This document shows positions 14,682 to 21,404 of a stretch of DNA of 21,404 nucleotides, piece after piece (within the stretch, counting starts at the first letter, position 1; each line of letters opens with the position of its first letter). The notes beneath the pieces were generated by a model. It worked only from the letters and a program-made list of their open reading frames with translations. It did not search any database and was not told the DNA's origin. The position numbers and the translations under genes are program-made. This DNA comes from Desulfobacterales bacterium (GTDB taxonomy: Bacteria; Desulfobacterota; Desulfobacteria; Desulfobacterales; UBA11574), in assembly GCA_030601485.1 (NCBI GenBank), contig JAUVTO010000011.1:1-21404 (forward strand), read 5' to 3'.

Positions 14682-17129
14682 TTACAGATCGCCTTTTATA
14701 TCGCGTTGTTCAAGCTGAACGATCCTGGGAGTAATAAAAATCAGCAGCTCGTCCAGTTGGTCTTCTTTGGATTCTGTTTTAAAAAGCCAGCCCAGAACCG
14801 GTATTTTCATGAGTCCCGGGACCCCGCTCTGGCCGGTATCTTTTCTTGTTTTTCTGATGCCGCCTATGATCACCGTATCCCCGTCATTTACCAAAAGTTC
14901 GGTATTGGCTTCCTTGGTGGTAAATGATGGATCACCTAAAATTATCGCACCGACTTCATTATTTTTTACTGAAATTTCCATTGAAACACGGCCGTCAGGG
15001 GTCACATGCGGTGTAACCTCCAACTCAAGGGCGATGTCTTTCCACTCTGTTATTGTATTCCCATCAGCATCCAGCTTTTTATACGGCCAGGCTGTGCCCT
15101 GTTTGATCATCGCCATTTTATTGTCGAGTGTTAAAATTTTAGGGGAAGAAATTATCTTAACCTGTCCTTCACTTTCAGCCGCCGCTATGGTAGCGTCCAA
15201 CGTCCATGGCGAGCCGGTCAGCTTGCTGAAATTAATACCCAAACTTCCAAGACTGGATGTTGGCGGATTGGTTGCTGAAAAAGAAAAATCACGAATATAT
15301 TTGTTGCCGACCGGACCATAAGTTCCTGATAGAGAGACGCCAAGCTCCCGTGAGAAGTTATTGCTGGCTTCGACGATTCTGGCTTCAATGAGAACCTGGG
15401 GGGTTACCCGGTCGAGTTTTTTAACGATTTCCTTGGCTCGTTTAATGGATCGCGCCACATCCGACATGACAATCATGTTGTTGGTTTTATCAACCGTGAT
15501 TCCGGCTTCGGAACGATTTGGATTGAATTTGCTATTCCCCTCTGATTCTCCTGTTGATGTAAGATGTTTAGCAATTTCTGCGGCATCCAGATAGCTGACA
15601 GGCATAAATGCAGTAATCAGCTCTTCCTGATTTTCGGCTTCCCGCTGTGCCGCCAACTTTTTTTGTCTTTCCTCATCTTCCTTTGCCAGAGTATTCAGCG
15701 TGGCAATCCGTATTATGCCTTCTTCATATACCAAACCCAGCTTGTTCATCTTCAGGACCAGAGTCAGAACCTGGTCCCATGGGATGGGTTTTTCAAGGGT
15801 CAGCGTAACCTCTCCGGTTACATCCTTGTCAATGGCAAAATTTTCTTTGCTGACTTCCCGTATAATGCGAAATACGTTTTTAATATTGGTTCTAAAAAAA
15901 TCGACCGCGATCTTTTCCCCAACATATTTCTTTTTAGTCTCCGTCCGATAAAAATCCAGAGATTTCCTGATACCGGTGTATGCATCAACGGTTTTTTGGC
16001 GGTCAATATCATAACCAGCACCCAAAGCGGCTTCTTCTGCTACGGACCGAGTTGATTCAGAGCCGTGGGGTTTTGGGTATGTTGCTTGAAGAGCTCCAAA
16101 TTTTGCTCCTGTATCAGCAGCCGGCTGAGTCATAACCTTTTTCCATAATGGAAGTTTGGCTTTATCAAGGGGCTTGGGAGATATTGAAGAAGCTTCAAAA
16201 TGGAGCAACAGAAGATCATCTGTTTGTTCCACAAAATAGGGTACGGATTCTCGTAATTCAATGGTAACCCGAGAGGTGTCTTTCATGTCGGGTGTCTGAA
16301 GCGGTGTTATACGATTAACAGCGCTTTGAAACCGTGTGGTAACCAATGGGCGCCGGCGATATTCCGGAAGGTTTGTGTTATAAAGATTGAGCTGCAGCTT
16401 TTTATCATGGATTTTTTTTAAGTGGTATTTGATCGGTATTGTGGTCCCGATAATAATTGTCGATTTGCCGCCTTCTTCACCTGAAAAATCTATCCGGTTA
16501 ATCCAGGCAGGGGGACCTTTTTTAATTTCAGGGGTAACCGTTTTATTCGCTGAGGTGTTTGCAACTAATTTTTCCTGCTCATACAAGACCGGCTGTTCCT
16601 TGGCATTTTTTGATTCATCGCTCGATTTTTCTTTTTTCTCTAATTTTGTATCGGGAGAAACTGAAATTGTAGATTCCTTGTTGAATGTTATTTCAAGGCC
16701 CGTATCTTCTTGGGTTACTTCATAAGAAACGTCTTTTTTTAATAAGATTTCAACTCGGGATGTATGTCCTTTGGTTGTTAATTCAGAAGCTTTGATTGAA
16801 CTCACGATGTCACTGTCCGGCACATAGTCAGTATTGATATCGCCCAGATCAGTTTCAGGAAAATAAAGTAAAACGCCCGGAGGGAAAGGTTGTTTGACCG
16901 AAGTATAGGTAAGCAGCCGGTTCCCTCTAATCCATATTATAGACGATTGTGAATCCTCGCTTAGGCTTATATCGGTGATACGCTTGAGCTCAAAGGATTG
17001 TCCGGCATCCTTTCTTGTCTCTTTAACTGCAATGGTGTTTGAAGCACAGCCAGACAAAACGGTCATCAACATTCCCAAAAAGAAGATAATAGCTCCGATC
17101 CTTGACAATTTCTTGACCTTACCATTCAT
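14682..17129 (-). CDS. pilQ: PilQ, type IV pilus outer-membrane secretin, with lipobox
   Basis: PilQ forms the outer-membrane gate for the pilus. The 815-residue protein starts ATG 17129, one base after the pilP stop, with GGAG in the pilP tail as ribosome site. A signal peptide ends in LSGC with C28, a clean lipobox. Two AMIN-like domains (about 45-150 and 208-312), which bind peptidoglycan, are joined by a Lys/Glu/Ser-rich linker. An STN/N0 domain (about 402-480) and a secretin N1 domain (about 503-573) follow. The secretin barrel region (about 577-807) carries VKIISSPKILTLDN, VNDGDTVIIGG and VPGLMKIPVLGWLF. It is full length and last in the xre-pilMNOPQ operon. Confidence 0.95.
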   Translation of the reverse strand: MNGKVKKLSRIGAIIFFLGMLMTVLSGCASNTIAVKETRKDAGQSFELKRITDISLSEDSQSSIIWIRGNRLLTYTSVKQPFPPGVLLYFPETDLGDINTDYVPDSDIVSSIKASELTTKGHTSRVEILLKKDVSYEVTQEDTGLEITFNKESTISVSPDTKLEKKEKSSDESKNAKEQPVLYEQEKLVANTSANKTVTPEIKKGPPAWINRIDFSGEEGGKSTIIIGTTIPIKYHLKKIHDKKLQLNLYNTNLPEYRRRPLVTTRFQSAVNRITPLQTPDMKDTSRVTIELRESVPYFVEQTDDLLLLHFEASSISPKPLDKAKLPLWKKVMTQPAADTGAKFGALQATYPKPHGSESTRSVAEEAALGAGYDIDRQKTVDAYTGIRKSLDFYRTETKKKYVGEKIAVDFFRTNIKNVFRIIREVSKENFAIDKDVTGEVTLTLEKPIPWDQVLTLVLKMNKLGLVYEEGIIRIATLNTLAKEDEERQKKLAAQREAENQEELITAFMPVSYLDAAEIAKHLTSTGESEGNSKFNPNRSEAGITVDKTNNMIVMSDVARSIKRAKEIVKKLDRVTPQVLIEARIVEASNNFSRELGVSLSGTYGPVGNKYIRDFSFSATNPPTSSLGSLGINFSKLTGSPWTLDATIAAAESEGQVKIISSPKILTLDNKMAMIKQGTAWPYKKLDADGNTITEWKDIALELEVTPHVTPDGRVSMEISVKNNEVGAIILGDPSFTTKEANTELLVNDGDTVIIGGIRKTRKDTGQSGVPGLMKIPVLGWLFKTESKEDQLDELLIFITPRIVQLEQRDIKGDL

Positions 17130-17130
17130 G

Positions 17131-17823
17131 TTATTCTTCTCCAGGAGGTTTTAATTTTATCTCTTTTTTACGGACAGAAATTTTGCCGTAAATATCTTCA
17201 ACCTCTTCTTCAACAATAATCCTGTCCGATAATATTTTTACTACCTTTCCAGAGTGTGTCCCGATATACGTACCTTTCTTTATTACATATCCCTTTCCCG
17301 AATCCTCTTCAACCAGTGCCCTGTTCCCGCTTTGAGCGCGTAATATTGCAACAAGTTTAAGCTGGCTTAAATCGAGTTTTTCAAGGGGGGTGAGTAGCTT
17401 ACGCCGAACTGCTTTTCTATGCTTAACCGGTAAGCTCACAGGTTTTTCTTTGATCAATGGTGCAAACGGATCAAGTTTTCCTTCGGGGTTGTAAAGGTCG
17501 GTTATTTTCGGGGGTTCAATTTTTTCAGTTGTCACGGATATTGAAGCAACCCGTTTTTCTTTTGCCACATCGACCTTTACCGTTGAAATATCAGGTACAA
17601 CTTTGGGTATGGGCTTAGCGGTTTCTTGTATTGGTACAGGTTTTGGGATGTCAGTCTTTTTGGGCTGTAGAGGTTTTGATGCCTCCTTTTTGGCAATAAT
17701 GATTTTTTGGGTAATCTTTTTGGCTTTTGGGGGAGGCTCAGCTTTTTTATCACAACCTATCAGGAGAAAAAAGAAACAGATAAGACAGATGAAACTGCGC
17801 ATTATGACAATTATTTTATCCAT
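17131..17823 (-). CDS. pilP: PilP, type IV pilus inner-membrane lipoprotein
   Basis: PilP links the inner-membrane PilN-PilO pair to the periplasmic part of PilQ. The 230-residue product has a lipobox LIGC (C24) after a Phe/Leu-rich signal peptide. A disordered Lys/Pro linker (about 27-115) follows, then the compact PilP beta domain (about 117-225) containing DPFAPLI, LSQLKLVAIL and GYVIKKGTYIG. The start at 17823 lacks an obvious ribosome site, and ATG 17802 (MRSFICLI) is equally possible and still leaves a 16-residue signal peptide. It begins 16 bases after pilO and ends one base before pilQ. Confidence 0.92.
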   Translation of the reverse strand: MDKIIVIMRSFICLICFFFLLIGCDKKAEPPPKAKKITQKIIIAKKEASKPLQPKKTDIPKPVPIQETAKPIPKVVPDISTVKVDVAKEKRVASISVTTEKIEPPKITDLYNPEGKLDPFAPLIKEKPVSLPVKHRKAVRRKLLTPLEKLDLSQLKLVAILRAQSGNRALVEEDSGKGYVIKKGTYIGTHSGKVVKILSDRIIVEEEVEDIYGKISVRKKEIKLKPPGEE

Positions 17824-17839
17824 GATCTATGGCTGCTTT

Positions 17840-18466
17840 TTATTTTCTTTTTTTCGTGGCCTTATTGGCTTTCGTTTCCACAAACCTATAAGTCACAGCA
17901 GTGCATGATGTTCTAAGGTCACCGCTTCCCTTTGTTGCGACCATTTTAATATCGTCTACATTAACAATTCTGTGTAACCGTGCAACCTTGTCGAAAAAAA
18001 GGGCAGTTTTATGGTAGTTGCCCGTAACTATTATGGATACAGGAATTTCAGCATAAAATTCTTTGATGCGTTCATCTCTGGGCTCAAATAACAAAAATTC
18101 CAGGCCGGCATCCCGACCGGATCGGGAAATGCTTGACAGCAGAGAAGGTATTTCTTTTTTTTCGGGAAGTTTTTTCACGGCCATTTTAAATTCCGTTTCT
18201 GCCTTTTCCAGTTTGTCCTGAAAATGTTTAAGCTGTCTCGCCTTTGCTTTTGCCCTGACAACCCTTGTTTCCAGAGTTTCTTGTTCTGTTTTTAATTCGT
18301 CAATTTTGTTAACTTTAGGCTGATAAGAAAAATAGAAAAAGGGCCCAAAAAGCATCAGCAAAATCCCAAAACATATCAAAAATCTGTAAAGTTTTGAAAG
18401 CTTTCCGATTTTATCGATTTTTTCTAGAAAAAACCCCGTAAATTTGGAAATTTCAATCTTTTTCAT
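17840..18466 (-). CDS. pilO: PilO, type IV pilus inner-membrane alignment protein
   Basis: PilO dimerises with PilN in the inner membrane to form the periplasmic alignment collar. The 208-residue protein has a short cytoplasmic N-terminus, one transmembrane segment (about 28-49), and a coiled coil rich in Lys/Glu (52-100). Then comes a PilO-type ferredoxin-like domain with LPEKKEIPSLLSSISRSG (99-116), GLEFLLFEPRDE and YHKTALFFDKVARLHRIV (150-167). The C-terminus is Lys-rich. ATG 18466 lies 10 bases after a small hairpin in the 28-bp pilN-pilO gap, whose loop holds the nearest ribosome-site-like GGA. Confidence 0.93.
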   Translation of the reverse strand: MKKIEISKFTGFFLEKIDKIGKLSKLYRFLICFGILLMLFGPFFYFSYQPKVNKIDELKTEQETLETRVVRAKAKARQLKHFQDKLEKAETEFKMAVKKLPEKKEIPSLLSSISRSGRDAGLEFLLFEPRDERIKEFYAEIPVSIIVTGNYHKTALFFDKVARLHRIVNVDDIKMVATKGSGDLRTSCTAVTYRFVETKANKATKKRK

Positions 18467-18473
18467 TGTTTTT

Positions 18474-18491
18474 TTGCTCTGTCCGGAGCAA
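18474..18491. other. Hairpin in the pilN-pilO gap, with T tract on the plus strand
   Basis: TTGCTC (18474-18479) and GAGCAA (18486-18491) form a perfect 6-bp stem with a 6-base loop. Read on the plus strand it is flanked by T runs on both sides, like an intrinsic terminator for antisense transcription. Read on the minus strand it covers the pilO leader and places GGA in the loop. Confidence 0.4.
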
Positions 18492-18494
18492 TTT

Positions 18495-19115
18495 TTATTT
18501 TTTACTTTCCGATTTATTCAAAGAAATTTTAGTGCAAGTAATGTCAAAGTTTTTTAGATTTAACTTCGTTATTTTTTGTTGTTTAAGGGTTCTCAGGTTT
18601 ACATTTTTATAAAGTTTTGAATTTTCTAAACGGGTCATAAAATCGGCTACCGTTTTATTATCCATGGCAATCCCTTTGATGCCGATATTGTTTCCTTTTG
18701 CTTCAAAATTGGTGAACCATAATCGCTTAACCGGCGTGTTATCCTTGTCTGACAATGGGTCTGATCCGGAAATTGACGTGTGCTCAGCAACCACCTTTGT
18801 CATGTTGTCCAGCAGACAGACGGCATCTTTACGTTTTGTCTCAAGATTCTTAATAACTTTTGTCTTCTTCTCTAAATTGTTAAAGGCATTTTTTATTCTA
18901 TCTACTTCTTTTGCTTGTTTTTCAAATTTGGCTAACATTGTTTTATTTTCTGCTATTTTTGTATTTAAAACATCGATTCTTTTTTGCAACCTTATATTAT
19001 AGAAAAGCAAGATGGCAGCAACAAATAAAAAAGAAAAGAAAAATATACTGATCTGCTTTCGAATGTTCTCTTTTTTACGTGCTGCTCGATAAGGTAGCAG
19101 ATTGATTCGTATCAT
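18495..19115 (-). CDS. pilN: PilN, type IV pilus inner-membrane alignment protein
   Basis: PilN bridges cytoplasmic PilM and periplasmic PilO/PilP. The 206-residue product begins MIRINLLPYRAARKKE; INLLPYR (4-10) is the conserved peptide that docks in the PilM groove. One transmembrane segment (about 22-42) is followed by a Lys-rich coiled coil (45-100). A periplasmic domain comes next, with VADFMTRLENSKLYKNVNLR (155-175 approximately). ATG overlaps the pilM stop by four bases (ATGA), so translation is probably coupled and stoichiometry kept close to PilM. It is separated from pilO by a 28-bp gap with a hairpin. Confidence 0.94.
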   Translation of the reverse strand: MIRINLLPYRAARKKENIRKQISIFFFSFLFVAAILLFYNIRLQKRIDVLNTKIAENKTMLAKFEKQAKEVDRIKNAFNNLEKKTKVIKNLETKRKDAVCLLDNMTKVVAEHTSISGSDPLSDKDNTPVKRLWFTNFEAKGNNIGIKGIAMDNKTVADFMTRLENSKLYKNVNLRTLKQQKITKLNLKNFDITCTKISLNKSESKK

Positions 19116-20167
19116 TTTTCACCAATTTTTCTTATTGCAAGACCCATACATATTGCAGCCTGGGGAGCTATCTGCTCAAGATAAGAAGGATCAAAACGGT
19201 CACTGTCGATGGAAAAGTTTTGAAAAGGATTTATAATTTCGACGTGGGTTGATGTTTCCACAGCCAGAAGTTGGCGAAACTCCTTAATGTTGGCGCCACC
19301 GCCGCTAAGAATAATCTTTGTTATTTGATCTTCAGGAAATGTAGAGTAAAAGAAATCAAGAGCACGTTTTATTTCAGTGCACCAGTCGGTTACCACTGAT
19401 GAAATAATGCCACTCAGAACTTCCGGGGAAATTATGTCTGATTGTCCGCTGTGTTTAATCTCTTCAGCTTCCGCTAAAGAACACTCCGTAAGGGAGGCGA
19501 TTTTTTCGTTTATTTGTCCGCATCCAAGCGAAACATCGCGCATGAATACAGAAGAATTATTTTTCAGGATATTCAATGATGTCTTGCTGGCTCCAATATC
19601 AATGAGGGCAATATTTTCATCTCCTGGATCATAACTAAATTCAAAGATGTTTTGGAGGGCAAACGCATCAACATCTATTATGCAGACATTAAGCCCGGTC
19701 ATCTGGACCAGATTGATATATTCGTTAATCATTTCCTTTTTGGCTGCAACCAGAAGAACACTCATCTGATTTGGGTTATGTTCGCTTTCCCCTAATATTT
19801 GAAAATCCAGATTAACATCGCTTATATCAAACGGGATATACTGTTCCGCTTCAAAATGGATTGTTTCCTGAAGCTCGTCTTCCGTCATGTTCTGAACATT
19901 GATCTTTTTGACAATTACCGAGTACCCTCCGATGGAGATAGCAACATTCTTTTCTTTGAGTTTCGCTTCCTTGAAAAGTTCACGGATAGATTTAGAAACC
20001 GTTTCAGGATCTTTAACAGTACCTTCTTCGATTATCCCCGGTTCAATATTAATCGTGTGGAAACTTTTAAAGATCTGGCTTGTTTTTTTATCAACTACTT
20101 CAGCAATCTTTATAGTTCTGGAACCAATATCAAGGCCGATAAGATGAGTTTTTTTTCGAAAAATCAT
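19112..20167 (-). CDS. pilM: PilM, actin-like type IV pilus assembly ATPase
   Basis: PilM is a cytoplasmic FtsA/actin-fold protein that binds ATP and the PilN N-terminus and links the alignment complex to the motor. The 351-residue product has phosphate-1 GLDIGSRTIK (11-20) and the PilM-typical HFEAEQYIPFDISDV (104-118). Phosphate-2 is LIDIGASKTS (188-197), and the adenosine loop ILSGGGANIKEF (286-297) precedes INPF (312-315). It is intact. The gene starts nine bases after the small xre gene and overlaps pilN by four bases, placing it second in the operon. No strong ribosome site precedes ATG 20167. Confidence 0.95.
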   Translation of the reverse strand: MIFRKKTHLIGLDIGSRTIKIAEVVDKKTSQIFKSFHTINIEPGIIEEGTVKDPETVSKSIRELFKEAKLKEKNVAISIGGYSVIVKKINVQNMTEDELQETIHFEAEQYIPFDISDVNLDFQILGESEHNPNQMSVLLVAAKKEMINEYINLVQMTGLNVCIIDVDAFALQNIFEFSYDPGDENIALIDIGASKTSLNILKNNSSVFMRDVSLGCGQINEKIASLTECSLAEAEEIKHSGQSDIISPEVLSGIISSVVTDWCTEIKRALDFFYSTFPEDQITKIILSGGGANIKEFRQLLAVETSTHVEIINPFQNFSIDSDRFDPSYLEQIAPQAAICMGLAIRKIGEK

Positions 20168-20176
20168 GATCTGCTA

Positions 20177-20374
20177 TTAATCGCCAAATATTTTGTTTTT
20201 GTCAGAAAGGCCGAAACCAAGGGCCAGAATAATCTTTCGTTGAGTTTCCAGGCGGCAAGGCATGCCTTTTTCTATGCGTGCAATCGTTATAGGGGATACG
20301 TTCGCCTTTCTGGCAAGTTCGGTCTTGCTCATCAGTAAAGACTCTCTGATTTTCTTTACAGAATTACCTTTCAT
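20177..20374 (-). CDS. Small XRE-family (Cro/C1) HTH regulator heading the pil operon
   Basis: The 65-residue protein is little more than one helix-turn-helix domain. It shows SVKKIRESLLMSKTELARKA (5-24), the recognition segment NVSPITIARIEKG (25-37), and the following helix with RKIILALGFG (46-55). ATG 20374 has AAGGG seven bases upstream. It lies nine bases before pilM on the same strand, so it is co-transcribed with pilMNOPQ and may control that operon or divergent genes. There is no ligand or dimerisation domain beyond the HTH. It is not similar to the usual pilus regulator PilR. The target is not deducible. Confidence 0.85.
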   Translation of the reverse strand: MKGNSVKKIRESLLMSKTELARKANVSPITIARIEKGMPCRLETQRKIILALGFGLSDKNKIFGD

Positions 20375-20397
20375 TCAGTAGCCCTTATACAAAATAA

Positions 20398-20428
20398 ATC
20401 ATAATTAGTAAGTTTTTAATATCGACAA
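20398..20428 (-). promoter_or_regulatory. Candidate promoter of the xre-pilMNOPQ operon
   Basis: On the minus strand TTGTCG (20428-20423) and TATGAT (20403-20398) are 19 bases apart. The -10 matches five of six consensus positions, but the spacing is two bases long. The start would be near 20390, about 16 bases before the xre ATG. Confidence 0.3.
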
Positions 20429-20689
20429 CAGGTAAAATTTATTAATAAATCTGAATTTTAAAATAATATTACCTTAAATTATAATTAAGTTCAAGGACTT
20501 TTATATATAATTATAGATAAATTTAAATTAATTAGTCTATTTTGTGGTTTACTTGATAAAGTTACTATATATAGTATGATAAGAAAAGCTCAAAATATAT
20601 ACAATATAACAATGATATCAAAACAAATGTTCAGGTCCCCTATACCTGACGGGTGCTTTGTTATCGTATTAATGGAAATAAGCATTACC

Positions 20690-20718
20690 TTGACTTTAAT
20701 GATTATGTTCCATATATG
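20690..20718 (+). promoter_or_regulatory. Candidate promoter of the sensor protein gene
   Basis: TTGACT (20690-20695), a 17-base spacer and TATATG (20713-20718) face the gene at 20803. Transcription would begin near 20725, giving a leader of roughly 80 bases. Confidence 0.4.
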
Positions 20719-20802
20719 GTTAATAGGATGAATTTAAAACATTTTATTGTTGTCGGAGCCAGTTATTGCGGATGAATAAATTAAAATATTGATATCAAAT
20801 AT

Positions 20803-21404
20803 ATGGATACCCATTCATCAGAAGAAAAAGTCAAACCGTTTAGACTGGTCAAATACTTTACCTTTACAAGCCTTACGGTAATATTTATTGGAACATTGCT
20901 CCTCTCTTTACTTAACACTCACCTGGCAAGGACCATGCAGCAGCAAAAAAGTGAAGATTACGCTCACCTTCTGATAGAAAATTTGAACCATCAGGTTTTT
21001 TTACAGTTCATAATTCCTGTTGCACTGAAATTTGGCAAGATTCAGCTCAGTAACAAAAAACAGTTTGAACGTATGGACAAAGTGGTCAGAAGCACGCTTC
21101 ACAGCTTCAAGATCGATATGGTCAACATCTACGATATAAATAATACAATTTCTTACAGTTTCGACCCATCGGTAATCGGCAAACAAGATGCCGGAGGAAA
21201 AGACTATCAGGATGCACTTTCAGGCGAGTCGACTTCAAAACTTATTCAAAGGGGTAATTGGTTCGAGATATTACTGGGATTTTCTCAATACAGCAAATTA
21301 ATTACTTTTGCACCGCTACGCGCAGAACAGCCGCTTTCACGCATCTCCGGTCCGGTTCTCGGTGTTGTTGAAATAGTACAGGACTTAACAGAAGATTATA
21401 AAGC
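20803..21404 (+). CDS. Partial membrane sensor protein, probably a histidine kinase N-terminus
   Basis: The frame stays open from ATG 20803 to the right edge (200 codons). An in-frame TAA at 20782-20784 makes this the first possible ATG, though no ribosome site is evident. After a short cytoplasmic start comes one transmembrane segment (about 20-37, TSLTVIFIGTLLLSLL). An extracytoplasmic region follows with MVNIYDINNTISYSFDPSVIGK (about 106-127), DYQDALSGE, and a later FAPLRAEQ...VLGVVEIVQDLTEDY. This is the sort of Cache/PAS-like sensor found before HAMP and kinase domains in two-component kinases. The second membrane segment and the catalytic part lie beyond the edge, so a chemoreceptor or diguanylate cyclase is not excluded. 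It is divergent from the pil operon, but a link to pilus control is only conjecture. Confidence 0.7.
   Translation, partial: MDTHSSEEKVKPFRLVKYFTFTSLTVIFIGTLLLSLLNTHLARTMQQQKSEDYAHLLIENLNHQVFLQFIIPVALKFGKIQLSNKKQFERMDKVVRSTLHSFKIDMVNIYDINNTISYSFDPSVIGKQDAGGKDYQDALSGESTSKLIQRGNWFEILLGFSQYSKLITFAPLRAEQPLSRISGPVLGVVEIVQDLTEDYK

Larger units (their letters stand above)
20375..20802. other. 428-bp AT-rich divergent intergenic region
   Basis: The spacer between the pil operon (minus) and the sensor gene (plus) has no convincing gene. It is strongly AT-rich at 20400-20630. It holds a perfect hairpin TCAGGT-CCCCTAT-ACCTGA (20631-20649) and candidate promoters facing each way. A few very short frames (for example 20672-20731) lack ribosome sites. 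No sigma-54 -24/-12 element (GG-N10-GC) was evident for the pil operon. Confidence 0.6.

Noticed and set aside
14767..15321. 184-residue plus-strand frame antisense to pilQ
   Set aside because: It lies inside the secretin domain coding sequence; the opposite strand has all the conserved secretin motifs.
19799..20338. 179-residue plus-strand frame spanning pilM and the xre gene
   Set aside because: It is antisense to two genes with clear family motifs, and its Phe/Arg-rich product is typical of a reverse-frame artefact.
20672..20731. 19-codon hydrophobic peptide frame before the sensor gene
   Set aside because: There is no ribosome site and the region is AT-rich, where short frames arise by chance. 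It is kept only as a low-interest note.
20375..20802. Sigma-54 promoter for the pil operon
   Set aside because: No GG-N10-GC -24/-12 element was found with convincing flanks. The AT-rich sequence favours a sigma-70-type site.

Overview
The window reads as ordinary bacterial chromosome, most likely from a Desulfobacterota (deltaproteobacterial) organism of the Desulfobacterales type. This assignment is an inference. It rests on the order ffh-rpsP-khpA-rimM-trmD-(second SPOUT methylase)-rplS, on a pilMNOPQ block headed by a tiny XRE regulator, on the style of the proteins, and on two intergenic palindromic repeats that resemble repeats I associate with that group. No rRNA, tRNA, CRISPR array, transposase or phage gene was recognised.

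Layout. (a) 1-1618, minus strand: a very AT-rich gene for a multi-pass membrane protein that runs off the left edge; it looks like a GT-C-type glycosyltransferase or surface-polysaccharide gene. (b) 1678-2727, minus: rlmN. (c) 2784-6499, plus: the translation/SRP operon ffh, rpsP, khpA, rimM, trmD and a TrmD-associated SPOUT RNA methylase. rplS (6835-7182) ends this cluster but is separated from it by 335 bp holding a candidate promoter and a 125-bp imperfect palindrome. (d) 7183-7498: a second palindromic region with helically phased CTAAAGT boxes. (e) 7499-8515, plus: a two-TM potassium channel with an RCK domain. (f) 8519-9106, minus: 5-formyl-THF cyclo-ligase, convergent with the channel gene. 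(g) 9324-14672, plus: serS, thrC, a LysM envelope protein and a PilF/PilW-like TPR lipoprotein, each overlapping the next by 4 nt. (h) 14682-20374, minus: the type IV pilus assembly operon, transcribed xre-pilM-pilN-pilO-pilP-pilQ and convergent with the TPR gene. (i) 20803 to the right edge, plus: the N-terminal sensor part of a membrane protein, probably a histidine kinase, divergent from the pil operon.

How the genes work together. Block (c) couples protein targeting (Ffh) with 30S maturation (S16, RimM), 50S assembly (L19) and RNA modification (TrmD, SPOUT protein, nearby RlmN). Blocks (g) and (h) meet tail to tail: the minus-strand operon builds the pilus alignment complex (PilM-N-O-P) and the outer-membrane secretin PilQ. 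The plus-strand operon ends in a probable pilotin-like TPR lipoprotein and a LysM peptidoglycan-binding protein, the kinds of factor that help seat a secretin in the envelope.

I found no clear previously undescribed multi-gene system. The least explained material is the two intergenic palindromic elements, the SPOUT methylase of unknown substrate, the LysM protein with three apparent copies of an unrecognised module, and the unusual TVGYN channel filter.
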